DNA of 64,000 nt, taken from assembly GCF_900089605.1 (NCBI RefSeq), contig NZ_LT594324.1, forward strand, positions 3,596,001 to 3,660,000, written 5' to 3'. Source of the DNA: Micromonospora narathiwatensis. Lineage in GTDB: Bacteria > Actinomycetota > Actinomycetes > Mycobacteriales > Micromonosporaceae. Positions within the stretch are counted from its first letter, which is position 1; the number at the start of each line of letters is the position of its first letter. The notes beneath the pieces are model-generated. The model did not search any database. It was not told where the DNA came from and saw nothing but the letters and a program-made list of their open reading frames with translations. A program made the position numbers and the translations under genes. Below, in pieces: positions 27,229 to 35,616 of this stretch.

Positions 27229-27900
27229 TCAGGCAGGCTCGGCGTCGGCGAGCAGGACGGTGGCGGGGGCGCAGCGGGCGCACGGGGTGAAGCCGAGCCC
27301 GACCGCCTCGGCGACCGGCAACGCCTCGTCGTCCCGGCCCAGCAGGTGGGGGCACTCGGGCAGGTGGAACCGGGGGTGGCCGTCGACCACCCGGACCGCG
27401 TCGTCGAGCCGGGCCAGCCGGACCAGATCGGCCGGCGACACGTGCTGCGGGGTCGGTTCGTCGTCGAACGGCTCCCCGCCGCCTGGCGAGGTGGGCGCCG
27501 GGTCGTCGCCGACGCCGTCGGACGGCTCCCGCTGGCCGGGCGGGGCGTACGGGTCGGTGGCCGACGGTTCGTTCGGGTCGGCGACCGGGGAGCCGGGCGG
27601 TTGCCGCCACCCGGACCCACCGGCACCGACCGTCGACGGGATGTGCTGAACGGGGATCTCCGGCTCGCCGGGCCGGGCCACGTACGGGGTGCCGGCCGGT
27701 TCGGTCCGGCTGCGGGGGCCGGTCACGCGGTCCGCCGTGGCCCGGTTGGCGGCCGCCTGGCGGGCAGCCGCGACGAGGGCGACGGCGGCCAGCAGGCTGG
27801 CCGCGATGGAGGTGGTCAGCAGCGGGCTGGACCCGTTGGCCAACCCGACCACCAGGAGCACGACCGCGACGAGGATGAGCAGGACACTGGCGAATATCAC
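27229..27900 (-). CDS. two-helix membrane protein with C-terminal Cys-rich motif
   Basis: A 223-aa hypothetical. Two adjacent transmembrane segments (IFASVLLILVAVVLLVVGLA and LLTTSIAASLLAAVALVAAA) come first, then an 85-residue proline-rich acidic linker. A compact C-terminal domain contains RFHLPECPHLLG and GFTPCARCAPATVLL. The H-x4-C ... PC-x2-C pattern resembles small metal-binding motifs of the Ada or thermonuclease-associated type. It lies between divIVA and DUF167 at the position where ileS stands in many actinobacteria. A polar-growth role is possible by location only. Confidence 0.66.
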   Translation of the reverse strand: MIFASVLLILVAVVLLVVGLANGSSPLLTTSIAASLLAAVALVAAARQAAANRATADRVTGPRSRTEPAGTPYVARPGEPEIPVQHIPSTVGAGGSGWRQPPGSPVADPNEPSATDPYAPPGQREPSDGVGDDPAPTSPGGGEPFDDEPTPQHVSPADLVRLARLDDAVRVVDGHPRFHLPECPHLLGRDDEALPVAEAVGLGFTPCARCAPATVLLADAEPA

Positions 27901-27973
27901 GACTCACCCCCGCCGCGTCGTGTCGGTCTGCGCAGTCGGCGCGGCCGTCAACCGACGGCCACCGACCGCGGGA

Positions 27974-28780
27974 TCAGCGGCCGGACTCGAGCGAGCCGGC
28001 GCGACCGCCGCCGTAGGAGCCGGCGAGGCCGGCGGCGGCGAGCCCGTTGCTGCCCCCGGCGGCGCGGTTGCCCTCGCCGCGGTTGATCTCGACCTCGAGG
28101 CCCTGGCCGCGACCGTCGAGGTCACGCAGCTGGCTCTCCAGGTACGCCTTGAGGCGGGTGCGGTACTCGCGCTCGAACTGCTTGAGCTCCTCGATGTGCT
28201 TCTGCAGCGCGGTGCGCTTGGCGTCCAGGCCGCCCATGGCCTCCTGGTGCCGCTGGCGCGCGTCCCGCTCGAGGGCGTCGGCCTTGGCGCGGGCCTCGCG
28301 GGTGACCTCCTCGGCCTTGGCGCGGGCCTCGGAGAGCAGCGTGTCCGCCTCGCGGCGGGCGTCCGACACGTGGTCGTCGGCGGTGCGCTGGGCCATCATC
28401 AGCACCCGCAGCGCCTGCTGCTCGCCGTCGGCGGCGGAGGCAGCCGGGCCGCCCTGGGCGCGGACCTGCTCCAGCTCGGCCTGCATCGCCCGGGCCGCCT
28501 GCTCGGCGGCCGCCTTGTCGCGCTGCACCCGGTCGAGCTGGGCCTTGGCGTCGTTGAGCTCCGCCGCGAGCCGGGCGTCGCCGCCGGGGCCGGCGGGAGC
28601 GCCGCCCCGACCGCCGCGCTCCACCTGGGCGCGCAGCTCGTTGTTCTCCTCGATCAGACGGGCGAGCTCGCGCTCGACCTCGTCCAGGAAGGCGTCGACC
28701 TCCTCCTCGTCATACCCCCGCTTACCGATCGGCGGCTTTTTGAAGGCGACGTTGTGGACGTCGGCCGGGGTCAGCGGCAT
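27974..28780 (-). CDS. divIVA: DivIVA/Wag31 polar-growth organiser
   Basis: A 268-aa coiled-coil scaffold that marks the pole and recruits cell-wall synthesis in actinobacteria. The membrane-binding N-domain is [20 protein letters not shown] then [22 protein letters not shown] Gly/Pro-rich linker ([17 protein letters not shown]) leads to a long coiled coil (about residues 80-225) and a Gly-rich tail ending GSLESGR. GAGGAG precedes the ATG. It is the last gene of the division cluster proper, after ftsZ-yggS-sepF-yggT. Confidence 0.95.
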   Translation of the reverse strand: MPLTPADVHNVAFKKPPIGKRGYDEEEVDAFLDEVERELARLIEENNELRAQVERGGRGGAPAGPGGDARLAAELNDAKAQLDRVQRDKAAAEQAARAMQAELEQVRAQGGPAASAADGEQQALRVLMMAQRTADDHVSDARREADTLLSEARAKAEEVTREARAKADALERDARQRHQEAMGGLDAKRTALQKHIEELKQFEREYRTRLKAYLESQLRDLDGRGQGLEVEINRGEGNRAAGGSNGLAAAGLAGSYGGGRAGSLESGR

Positions 28781-28821
28781 CGAAACTCCTCGGGTCAGTT
28801 GCGGCCGCGAAAGCGCGCTGG

Positions 28822-29127
28822 TCAGGCAAATGCCAGGAACAGCCGCCTAAACACGAGCTCCATCAGCACGAACAGGATAACCAGGAGCACAAGCGAGGCC
28901 AGGTCGATGCTCACGGTACCAATTCGCAGTGGTGGGATCACCCGCCTCAACGCGCGGAGGGGGGGATCAGTGACGCTCCACACCAGTTCCAGTCCGGCGG
29001 AGGCGCCCCGCCCGGGTTGCCAGCGACGGCCGTAGGCCAGCACGGCGCTGAGGACAAAACGGGCCAAAAGCACGAGCAGGAAGAAGTAGGCGATCAGGTA
29101 GAGCACCTGGAACAGGATCGACAACAC
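28822..29127 (-). CDS. YggT-family membrane protein
   Basis: A 101-aa YggT (YlmG) protein with two hydrophobic hairpins, [26 protein letters not shown] and [21 protein letters not shown]. They flank the conserved [19 protein letters not shown]. YggT homologues sit next to sepF and divIVA across Gram-positives and affect septum or osmotic behaviour, but the mechanism is unknown. The start is a GTG with GAGGGACG upstream. Confidence 0.9.
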   Translation of the reverse strand: MLSILFQVLYLIAYFFLLVLLARFVLSAVLAYGRRWQPGRGASAGLELVWSVTDPPLRALRRVIPPLRIGTVSIDLASLVLLVILFVLMELVFRRLFLAFA

Positions 29128-29155
29128 GGCAGGCGACGTCCCTCGGTCGAGCGGG

Positions 29156-29863
29156 CTAGCTCAGGCTGAAAAAGCCGCCCTCAGCGATCTTGGCCTTGTC
29201 CTCCGCGGTGACCTGCACATTTGCCGGTGAGAGCAGGAACACCCGGTTGGTCACGCGCTCGATCGTACCGCGCAGGCCGAAGGCGAGCCCGGCGGCGAAG
29301 TCCACCAACCGGCGGGCGTCGGCCTCGTCCATCTCGGTGAGGTTGATGATCACCGGCACGCCGTCCCGGAAGTGCTCGCCGATGGTGCGGGCCTCGCGGT
29401 AGGTGGTCGGGTGCAGGGTGGTGATCTGGTAGCGCTGCTCCTCCTCGGCCACCACCGCCCGCTCCCGCGACTGCACCTGCGGCGCGAGGGCGAGGTTGTC
29501 CCGGGTGTGGTAGGTCAGCGCCCCGGAGGTCTCGCCGGCGCCGGAACGGGTGATGGACCGGACGCTGGACCGCTCGGTCCGCTCCGGGCGCTCGCGCTCA
29601 CGCTCGACCTCGGCCCGGTCGGTGTCCACGGCGCGGCTCGCGGCGCGCTCGGACAGCCGGCCACGGTCGCCGAGCCGGGAACGGCTCACCGGCGGCTCCT
29701 CGGACTCCTCGTCCTCGTCGTCGGCGAACTCCTCCGCGTACCGGCTCGACCGGTAGCGCGAGTCCCGGTAGCCACCCTTGTCGTAGCCACCGTCCTCGTA
29801 CGCCCGCTCGTCGTCCTCCTCGACGAGCCCGAGCCAGACCCCCGCCTTGCGCAGTGCACCCAT
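29156..29863 (-). CDS. sepF: cell division protein SepF
   Basis: A 235-aa SepF. An N-terminal amphipathic membrane-binding helix ([20 protein letters not shown]) precedes a long charged Arg/Asp/Ser-rich linker (residues 25-140). The C-terminal FtsZ-binding beta-sandwich includes [47 protein letters not shown] and [11 protein letters not shown]. SepF tethers FtsZ to the membrane and is the main anchor in actinobacteria, which lack FtsA. ATG 29863 is chosen because the helix starts there; an in-frame ATG ten codons upstream would spoil it. Confidence 0.94.
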   Translation of the reverse strand: MGALRKAGVWLGLVEEDDERAYEDGGYDKGGYRDSRYRSSRYAEEFADDEDEESEEPPVSRSRLGDRGRLSERAASRAVDTDRAEVERERERPERTERSSVRSITRSGAGETSGALTYHTRDNLALAPQVQSRERAVVAEEEQRYQITTLHPTTYREARTIGEHFRDGVPVIINLTEMDEADARRLVDFAAGLAFGLRGTIERVTNRVFLLSPANVQVTAEDKAKIAEGGFFSLS

Positions 29864-29923
29864 CCCCGCGCCCTTCCGTCCGCCGTGCGGCACGCGCCCC
29901 CGTGCCGTGTCGCTTGATCACGA

Positions 29924-29942
29924 GTGGGCACCAAATGCCCAC
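29924..29942. promoter_or_regulatory. hairpin in the sepF leader region
   Basis: A perfect 7-bp stem (GTGGGCA / TGCCCAC) with a 5-nt CCAAA loop lies 61 bp upstream of the sepF ATG, in a 194-bp gap. About 85 bp further upstream is an unusually AT-rich tract (29995-30050) containing, on the minus strand, AAATTACATCAGTGTGGTTAG, split here as AAATTACATC and AGTGTGGTTAG. That tract is the probable promoter or a regulator site. Confidence 0.45.
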
Positions 29943-30057
29943 CGGACCGGATCGGCAATCCCCGGCAGGCGGTTCGCGGTCCGCCCACCACGGCCCCCGG
30001 GCTGCGGGAACGCCGCTCCTAACCACACTGATGTAATTTGCTTCTCTCGCGGCCAGG

Positions 30058-30807
30058 CTACCGCAGCGTGGGGCGCATTCCGAGCAACGCGCTCCCGACG
30101 CGGACATGTGTCGCGCCGTAGCCGATCGCGGCCTCCAGGTCGCCGCTCATCCCGGCCGAGAGCACGGTCGCCTCCGGATGCCGGTCGCGGAACCGTTGCG
30201 CCACCGCCGCCAGCCGGGCGAACGCGCGTTCCGGCTCCCAGCCCAGCGGGGCCACCGCCATCAGCCCGCCCAGTCGCAGCGCCCCGGCGCCGGCGACCGC
30301 CTCGGCCACCGGATCGAGCCCCCGGTCGGGATCCGCCGAGTCCGGCAGCGCCCCGCCCCGGGTCGGGTCCCCGTCGATGCTCACCTGCACCAGCACCTCC
30401 AGCGGCCGGTCCCGGCCGGCCGCCGCGGCGGCGGCGTCGAGCGCGGCGGCGAGCCGCCCGCTGTCGACCGACTGGACGACGTCGGCGTACCGGACCACCG
30501 ACCGGGCCTTGTTGCGCTGCAACTGCCCGATGAAGTGCCAACGCGGCGTGACCCCGGCCGCCGCCACCTCGGCCGCCTTCGGCGCCGCCTCCTGGTCGCG
30601 GTTCTCCCCCACGTCGGTCACCCCGAGCCCGGCCAGGGCCACCACGTCGCCGGCCGGGTACGTCTTGGTAACCGCGACCAGGGTCACCGCGCCGCGGTCC
30701 CGGCCGGCGGCCACGCAGGCGTCGGCGATGCGCGTACGGATCCGGGCGAGCCCGGCCGCCAGCTCGGCGCGGCGGTCGGGTCGCACCGGGGCAGGTGTGT
30801 CGGTCAT
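30058..30807 (-). CDS. YggS-family PLP homeostasis protein
   Basis: A 249-aa alanine-racemase-fold PLP carrier (YggS/PLPHP/YlmE). The PLP lysine is in VTLVAVTKTYPAGDVVAL. GVTDVGENRDQEAAPKAAEV, RWHFIGQLQRNKARSVVRYAD and LSAGMSGDLEAAIGYGATHVRVGSALLG are the other family blocks. It buffers pyridoxal phosphate rather than catalysing a known reaction. It follows ftsZ after only 9 bp; the ylmD/pgeF gene that often sits between them is absent. Confidence 0.92.
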   Translation of the reverse strand: MTDTPAPVRPDRRAELAAGLARIRTRIADACVAAGRDRGAVTLVAVTKTYPAGDVVALAGLGVTDVGENRDQEAAPKAAEVAAAGVTPRWHFIGQLQRNKARSVVRYADVVQSVDSGRLAAALDAAAAAAGRDRPLEVLVQVSIDGDPTRGGALPDSADPDRGLDPVAEAVAGAGALRLGGLMAVAPLGWEPERAFARLAAVAQRFRDRHPEATVLSAGMSGDLEAAIGYGATHVRVGSALLGMRPTLR

Positions 30808-30816
30808 CGGCGCGGC

Positions 30817-31932
30817 TCAGGACCCGTTCTTGAGGAAGTCGGGCACGTCGACGTCGTCGAAGAGAACCCGACGCGGCGACTGCTGCGGGGTGCTCATGGT
30901 GGTCGGCGGCGTGACCGGCGTGTTCGCCTGGGCCGGCTGGTTCTGGTTGGACTTGCGGGCCGGCTCGACCGCCTTGTACGCGGGCGCGCCCCCGTCGAAG
31001 CCCGCCGCGATCACGGTCACCCGCACCTCGTCGCCGAGCGCGTCGTCGATGACCGCACCGAAGATGATGTTGGCGTCCGGGTGCGCCGCGTCGGTGACCA
31101 GCTGCGCGGCGTCGTTGATCTCGAACAGACCCAGGTCGGAGCCGCCGGCGATGGAGAGCAGCACACCGCGCGCGCCGTCCATGCTCTGCTCCAGCAGCGG
31201 GCTGGAGATGGCCGCCTCGGCCGCCTCCACGGCACGGTTCTCGCCGCGGGCGCTGCCGATGCCCATCAGCGCGCTGCCGGCGCCGCTCATCACGCTCTTG
31301 ACGTCGGCGAAGTCCAGGTTGATCAGACCCGGCGTGGTGATCAGGTCGGTGATGCCCTGGACACCGGAGAGGAGCACCTGGTCGGCGGTGCGGAAGGCGT
31401 CCATCATGGAGATGTTGCGGTCGCCGAGGGCGAGCAGCCGGTCGTTCGGGATGACGATGAGGGTGTCGCACTGGTTGCGCAGCTCCTCGATGCCCGCCTC
31501 GGCCTGCACCTGGCGGCGCTTGCCCTCGAACGAGAACGGCCGGGTGACCACGCCGATGGTGAGCGCGCCGAGCTTGCGGGCGATGTTCGCCACCACCGGC
31601 GCGCCGCCGGTGCCGGTGCCGCCGCCCTCGCCGCAGGTCACGAAGACCATGTCGGCGCCCTTGAGCACCTCCTCGATCTCGTCGCGGTGGTCCTCGGCGG
31701 CGTTCTTGCCGACGTCCGGATTCGCGCCGGCGCCCAGCCCCCGGGTCAGTTCCCGGCCGACGTCGAGCTTGACGTCGGCGTCGCTCATCAGCAGCGCCTG
31801 CGCGTCGGTGTTGATCGCGATGAACTCGACGCCCTTGAGCCCAACCTCGATCATCCGGTTGACGGCGTTGACGCCGCCGCCCCCGATGCCGACGACCTTG
31901 ATGACCGCCAGGTAGTTGTGCGGAGGTGTCAT
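30817..31932 (-). CDS. ftsZ: cell division GTPase FtsZ
   Basis: A 371-aa FtsZ that polymerises into the septal ring. The N-terminal GTP-binding loop [19 protein letters not shown], the tubulin signature [20 protein letters not shown] (about residues 103-122), and the catalytic T7 region of the tubulin fold are intact. The C-terminal linker is Asn/Gln/Pro-rich and ends in the conserved peptide [13 protein letters not shown], which binds SepF/FtsW. ATG 31932 is used with AGGA upstream; the frame is open further but unrelated. It has its own promoter 100 bp upstream in a 243-bp gap after ftsQ. Confidence 0.97.
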   Translation of the reverse strand: MTPPHNYLAVIKVVGIGGGGVNAVNRMIEVGLKGVEFIAINTDAQALLMSDADVKLDVGRELTRGLGAGANPDVGKNAAEDHRDEIEEVLKGADMVFVTCGEGGGTGTGGAPVVANIARKLGALTIGVVTRPFSFEGKRRQVQAEAGIEELRNQCDTLIVIPNDRLLALGDRNISMMDAFRTADQVLLSGVQGITDLITTPGLINLDFADVKSVMSGAGSALMGIGSARGENRAVEAAEAAISSPLLEQSMDGARGVLLSIAGGSDLGLFEINDAAQLVTDAAHPDANIIFGAVIDDALGDEVRVTVIAAGFDGGAPAYKAVEPARKSNQNQPAQANTPVTPPTTMSTPQQSPRRVLFDDVDVPDFLKNGS

Positions 31933-32040
31933 CTCCGGTCCTTTCCCTTCGAGATTGGCATGGGCCGACCCCACACGGCTTGGCCTGACCAGCGGTGGAG
32001 CATTGCTTTGCCCGACGAGGCCGACGACCGAAACCCTCAC

Positions 32041-32069
32041 CCTCTACTAGAGGCTTAGAGCTATGTCAA
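32041..32069 (-). promoter_or_regulatory. ftsZ promoter with palindromic -10 region
   Basis: On the minus strand TTGACA (32069-32064), a perfect -35, is followed after 17 bp by TAGAGG (32046-32041). The -10 is the second half of a palindrome, CCTCTACTAGAGG (32041-32053). A protein binding this palindrome would cover the -10. Transcription would start near 32034 and give a leader of about 100 nt. It is the clearest sigma-A-type promoter in the window. The remaining ftsQ-ftsZ gap (31933-32175) shows no gene. Confidence 0.7.
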
Positions 32070-32175
32070 CCACTGATCTCTTCGGGGCAAGGTATGCGCC
32101 GCTGCGCGATGAGCCAAGGACCCTTCCGGCGTGTCGCCAGCCGGAGCGGGACGGCTCACTTTCCTGACCGGCGGA

Positions 32176-32994
32176 TCATCGGAAGGTGACCACGTCCGGC
32201 GCGCTGACGTCGATCGTGTCGGCCTTCCGACCGAGCAGCGCGCTGGCCACCTTGGACTTGTCCGCGCCCCGGGTGGCGTCGCCCCAGACCACCGTCCGGT
32301 CGCCGCGCAGCCGCAGGCTGATCCGGGCCAGCCCGGCCACGTCCACGGAGACCAGTTCGGCGCGTAACCGCGGGTCGAGCGCGGCGAGCACCGCCAGCCC
32401 GGCCCGGGTGCCCGGGTCGTCCGGGGCCGGCCTGCCGACCCGGATCACCGGCAACCCGTCCGGGAGCCGGGGCACGCTCTGGAAGACCACCCCGGTACGG
32501 TCGATCACCGCGTACCCGTCGCCCTGCGGGACCGCCGCCACCGGGGTCCGCTCCACCACCCGGATCACCAGCGCGTCCGGCCACTCCCGCTCCACCGTGG
32601 CCCGCTCCACCGGAGCGAGCGCGCCTACCCGCCGGGCGGTCGCCGCCAGGTCCACCCGGGCCAGCGGCGTGTCGTCCGGGACGGCCGCGGCGGCGCGTAC
32701 CTCGACCGGGGTGACCAGCCGCGCGCCGACCACCCGCACGTCGCGTACGCCGAACAGGCCGGTGCCCAACACGGTCCAGGCGACCAGCCCGGCGAGGGCG
32801 AGCACGGCGACGGTGACCGCCCAGGGCAGCGCCGCCCGCATCCGGCGCTGGCGGGCCCGCGCCATGAACCGCCGGGTGGACGGCGGCACCGCGTCCGCGC
32901 CGGCCCGGACCAGCTGCCACCGCCGCGCCGGGTTGCGCCGGCCGGTCCCGCCGTCCTGCCCACGGGTCCGGCCACGGGCCGGGCCGGGGCTCAT
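32176..32994 (-). CDS. ftsQ: cell division protein FtsQ
   Basis: A 272-aa bitopic divisome protein. An Arg-rich cytoplasmic N-terminus of about 50 residues precedes one transmembrane helix (ALPWAVTVAVLALAGLVAWTVL). The POTRA domain (VRDVRVVGARLVTPVEVRAAA, LARVDLAATARRVGAL) and beta domain (VEREWPDALVIRVVERTPVAAV, YAVIDRTGVVFQ) follow. ATG 32994 overlaps the murC stop by 4 bp. The open frame continues upstream but only as a shadow of murC. Confidence 0.92.
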   Translation of the reverse strand: MSPGPARGRTRGQDGGTGRRNPARRWQLVRAGADAVPPSTRRFMARARQRRMRAALPWAVTVAVLALAGLVAWTVLGTGLFGVRDVRVVGARLVTPVEVRAAAAVPDDTPLARVDLAATARRVGALAPVERATVEREWPDALVIRVVERTPVAAVPQGDGYAVIDRTGVVFQSVPRLPDGLPVIRVGRPAPDDPGTRAGLAVLAALDPRLRAELVSVDVAGLARISLRLRGDRTVVWGDATRGADKSKVASALLGRKADTIDVSAPDVVTFR

Positions 32995-34481
32995 CCGGCC
33001 GGGGTCGCCGCGCCGTCCGGGCCGACGCCGGTGCCGACCGCCGCCGCGTCGCCCGCCCCACCGGTACGGGCCAGCAGGGCGTCGAGCAGTTGGTCGCCCA
33101 TCAGCGAGATCGGCGGCGCGCCCATGGTCACCACGACGTCGCCCGGTCGGGCCCGGCGGGCCACCTCGGCCGGCACGTCGTCCCACGCCTCGACGAAGAC
33201 CTTCCGGTCGGCCGGCAGCGGCACCGCCCCGACCAGCGCGACCGAGCCCTCGCCCGGCTGGCGCAGCTCGCCCGGGCCGAACACCTCCAGCAGCACCAAC
33301 TCGTCGGCGATGCCCAGGGCGGCGGCGATCTCCGCCTGCAAATCCCGGGTGCGGTAGAGCCGGTACGGCTGGAAGACCACGATCAGCCGGCCCTCGCCGG
33401 CCACCTCGCGCAGCGTCTGCAGGGCCAGCGTCATCGAGGTCGGGTGGTACGCGTACTCGTCGTAGACCAGCACGCCGTCGGCGACGCCCTTGCGCTCGAA
33501 GCGCCGCCGCACGCCGGGGAACGCGCCCAGCGCCGCCTCGGCCGCCTCGATCGGCAGCTCCAGCAGGTACGCGGCGAGCACCGCGGAGGCGCTGTTGAGC
33601 CCCATGTGCCGCCCCGGCACCGGCAGCCGGATCTCGCCCAGCGACCGGCCCTCGATCTCGGCCAGGTAGCGCACCCCCTGGGCGGACGAGGCCATCCCGC
33701 TCAGCCGCAGGTCGGCGTCGGGCGACTCGCCGTACGTCCAGACCCGGCGCCCCTCGGTCCGCAGCGTGTCGGCCAGCCGCCGGCCGCCCGGGTCGTCGGC
33801 GCAGGTGATGATGAACCCGTCGGGGTCGGTGAGCCGGGCGAACTCGGCGAACGCCGCCTCCAGGGTGGCCAGGTCGCCGTAGGTGTTGAGGTGGTCCGCC
33901 TCGATGTTCGTGATGATCGAGACGTACGGGCGGTAGATGAGGAACGAGCGGTCGCTCTCGTCCGCCTCGACCACGAAATGTTCACCGGTGCCGTGGTGCG
34001 CGCCGGAGCCGACCTCGGAGATCTCCCCGCCGATCACGAAGGACGGGTCGGTGCCGGCCTGCTGGAGCACCATGGTGACCATCGAGGTGGTGGTGGTCTT
34101 GCCGTGCGTGCCGGCGACCGCGACCGTCCGCCGGCCGGTCATCGCCGCGGCCAGGGCCTCGGAGCGGTGCAGCACCCGCAGCCCGCGCCGGCGCGCCTCG
34201 ACCATCTCCAGGTGGTCCTGCGGGATCGCCGAGGAGTAGACCACCGTGTCCACGCCGTCCAGGTTGGCCGCCTCGTGGGTCATGTGGATGGTGCCGCCCA
34301 GCGCCCGCAGGCCGGCCAGGGACGGCCACTCCCGCAGCTCGCTGCCGGAGACCGGCAGGCCCCGGGTGAGGAAGAGCCGGGCCAGCCCGCTCATGCCGAC
34401 CCCGCCCACCCCGATCAGGTGGATCCGGCCCAGGTCCTCCGCGGTCATGGTGCCGGCGGGGGTGAACTGCGCGGTGTTCAT
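32991..34481 (-). CDS. murC: UDP-N-acetylmuramate--amino-acid ligase MurC
   Basis: A 496-aa Mur ligase that adds residue 1 of the stem peptide. In most bacteria that is L-Ala, but Micromonospora walls are known to carry glycine there, so a glycine preference is possible. Visible motifs are IHLIGVGGVGMSGLARLFL (UDP-binding), VAVAGTHGKTTTTSMVTMVL (P-loop, about 114-133), IITNIEADHLNTYGD and VLVYDEYAYHPTSMTLAL. The C-terminal 25 residues are Ala/Gly-rich. It lies 28 bp after murG and is coupled to ftsQ by ATGA. Confidence 0.96.
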   Translation of the reverse strand: MNTAQFTPAGTMTAEDLGRIHLIGVGGVGMSGLARLFLTRGLPVSGSELREWPSLAGLRALGGTIHMTHEAANLDGVDTVVYSSAIPQDHLEMVEARRRGLRVLHRSEALAAAMTGRRTVAVAGTHGKTTTTSMVTMVLQQAGTDPSFVIGGEISEVGSGAHHGTGEHFVVEADESDRSFLIYRPYVSIITNIEADHLNTYGDLATLEAAFAEFARLTDPDGFIITCADDPGGRRLADTLRTEGRRVWTYGESPDADLRLSGMASSAQGVRYLAEIEGRSLGEIRLPVPGRHMGLNSASAVLAAYLLELPIEAAEAALGAFPGVRRRFERKGVADGVLVYDEYAYHPTSMTLALQTLREVAGEGRLIVVFQPYRLYRTRDLQAEIAAALGIADELVLLEVFGPGELRQPGEGSVALVGAVPLPADRKVFVEAWDDVPAEVARRARPGDVVVTMGAPPISLMGDQLLDALLARTGGAGDAAAVGTGVGPDGAATPAG

Positions 34482-34509
34482 GCCAGGTACCTTCCGGTCG
34501 CGGCGCCGC

Positions 34510-35616
34510 TCATCGGGACACCGCCTCGTAGACGAAGTTCAGCAGGGCAACGTCGCCGTCGCGCCGGCCGTACGCGGCCGCGGCGGCACCCATCGCGGCG
34601 AGCCGCTGCGGGTCCCGGACCAGCGGGATCACCGTCCGCTCCAGCCAGGCCGGGGTCAGCTCGCCGTCGTCCACGAGCAGCCCGCCACCGGCCTCCACCA
34701 CGGGCAGCGCGTTGCGCTTCTGCTCCTGGTTGCTGTGCGGGTACGGGACGTAGATGGCGGGCAGGCCGATCGCGGCCACCTCGGCGCAGGTCATCGCGCC
34801 GCCCCGGGCCAGCATCAGGTCGGCGGCGGCGTAGCCCAGCTCCATCTCGGACAGGTACGGCAGGGTCACGTACGGCACCGGCAGGTCGGTGGGGACGGAG
34901 ACCGGCTCGTTGCGCGCGCCGATCACGTGCAGCACCTGCACCCCGTTGCGGGCCAGTTCCTTGGCCGCACCGGAGACCGCCAGGTTGATCGAGCGGGCGC
35001 CCTGCGAGCCGCCGGCGACGAAGAGCACCGGCAGGTCGGGGCGGAGTCCGAAGTGGGCCCGGGCGGCGTTGCGCATGGCGGCCCGGTCCAGGCCGGCGAT
35101 GCCCCGGCGCAGCGGCACCCCGACCACCCGGGCGTCGCGCAGCGACTCCGCCTGCGACGGCTGGTGCGGGAAGCCCACCGCGACGTTCTTGGTGAACTTC
35201 ATCCCGAGCCGGTTGGCCACGCCCGGCGGCACGTTCACCTCGTGGATCACGATGGGCAGCTCGCGCCGCCACGCGGCCAGGTAGCCGGGCACCGAGACGT
35301 ACCCCCCGAAGCCGACCACGACGTCGGCCCGCACCTCGTCGATCACCTTGCCCGCCGCGCGGGCCGCCTTCCACATCCGGTCCGGGGTGCGGACCAGGCT
35401 CATGTTGATCGAGCGGGGCAGCTGGTAGGCCGGAATCTGCCGCAGGTCGTAGCCGGCCGGCGGGATCAGCTCGTTCTCCAGGCCCTTGGGTGTGCCGAGG
35501 CAGGTGATCCGGACGCTCGGGTCGTGTCGGCGCAGGCAGTCGGCGAAGGCGAGCAGCGGGTAGATGTGCCCACCCGTACCCCCTCCGCAGAGCACCACCG
35601 AACGCAGCGGACCCAT
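34510..35616 (-). CDS. murG: lipid II synthase MurG
   Basis: A 368-aa GT-B glycosyltransferase that adds GlcNAc to lipid I at the inner membrane face. The N-terminal G-loop is VVLCGGGTGGHIYPLLAFAD. VVGFGGYVSVPGYLAAW, LFVAGGSQGARSINLAVSG and MLARGGAMTCAEVAAIGLPAIYVPYP with HSNQEQKRNA form the donor and acceptor sites. ATG 35616 follows GAGGAG and overlaps the ftsW stop by one base. The same reading frame runs open through ftsW territory to 36561, but that part is a shadow. Confidence 0.96.
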   Translation of the reverse strand: MGPLRSVVLCGGGTGGHIYPLLAFADCLRRHDPSVRITCLGTPKGLENELIPPAGYDLRQIPAYQLPRSINMSLVRTPDRMWKAARAAGKVIDEVRADVVVGFGGYVSVPGYLAAWRRELPIVIHEVNVPPGVANRLGMKFTKNVAVGFPHQPSQAESLRDARVVGVPLRRGIAGLDRAAMRNAARAHFGLRPDLPVLFVAGGSQGARSINLAVSGAAKELARNGVQVLHVIGARNEPVSVPTDLPVPYVTLPYLSEMELGYAAADLMLARGGAMTCAEVAAIGLPAIYVPYPHSNQEQKRNALPVVEAGGGLLVDDGELTPAWLERTVIPLVRDPQRLAAMGAAAAAYGRRDGDVALLNFVYEAVSR

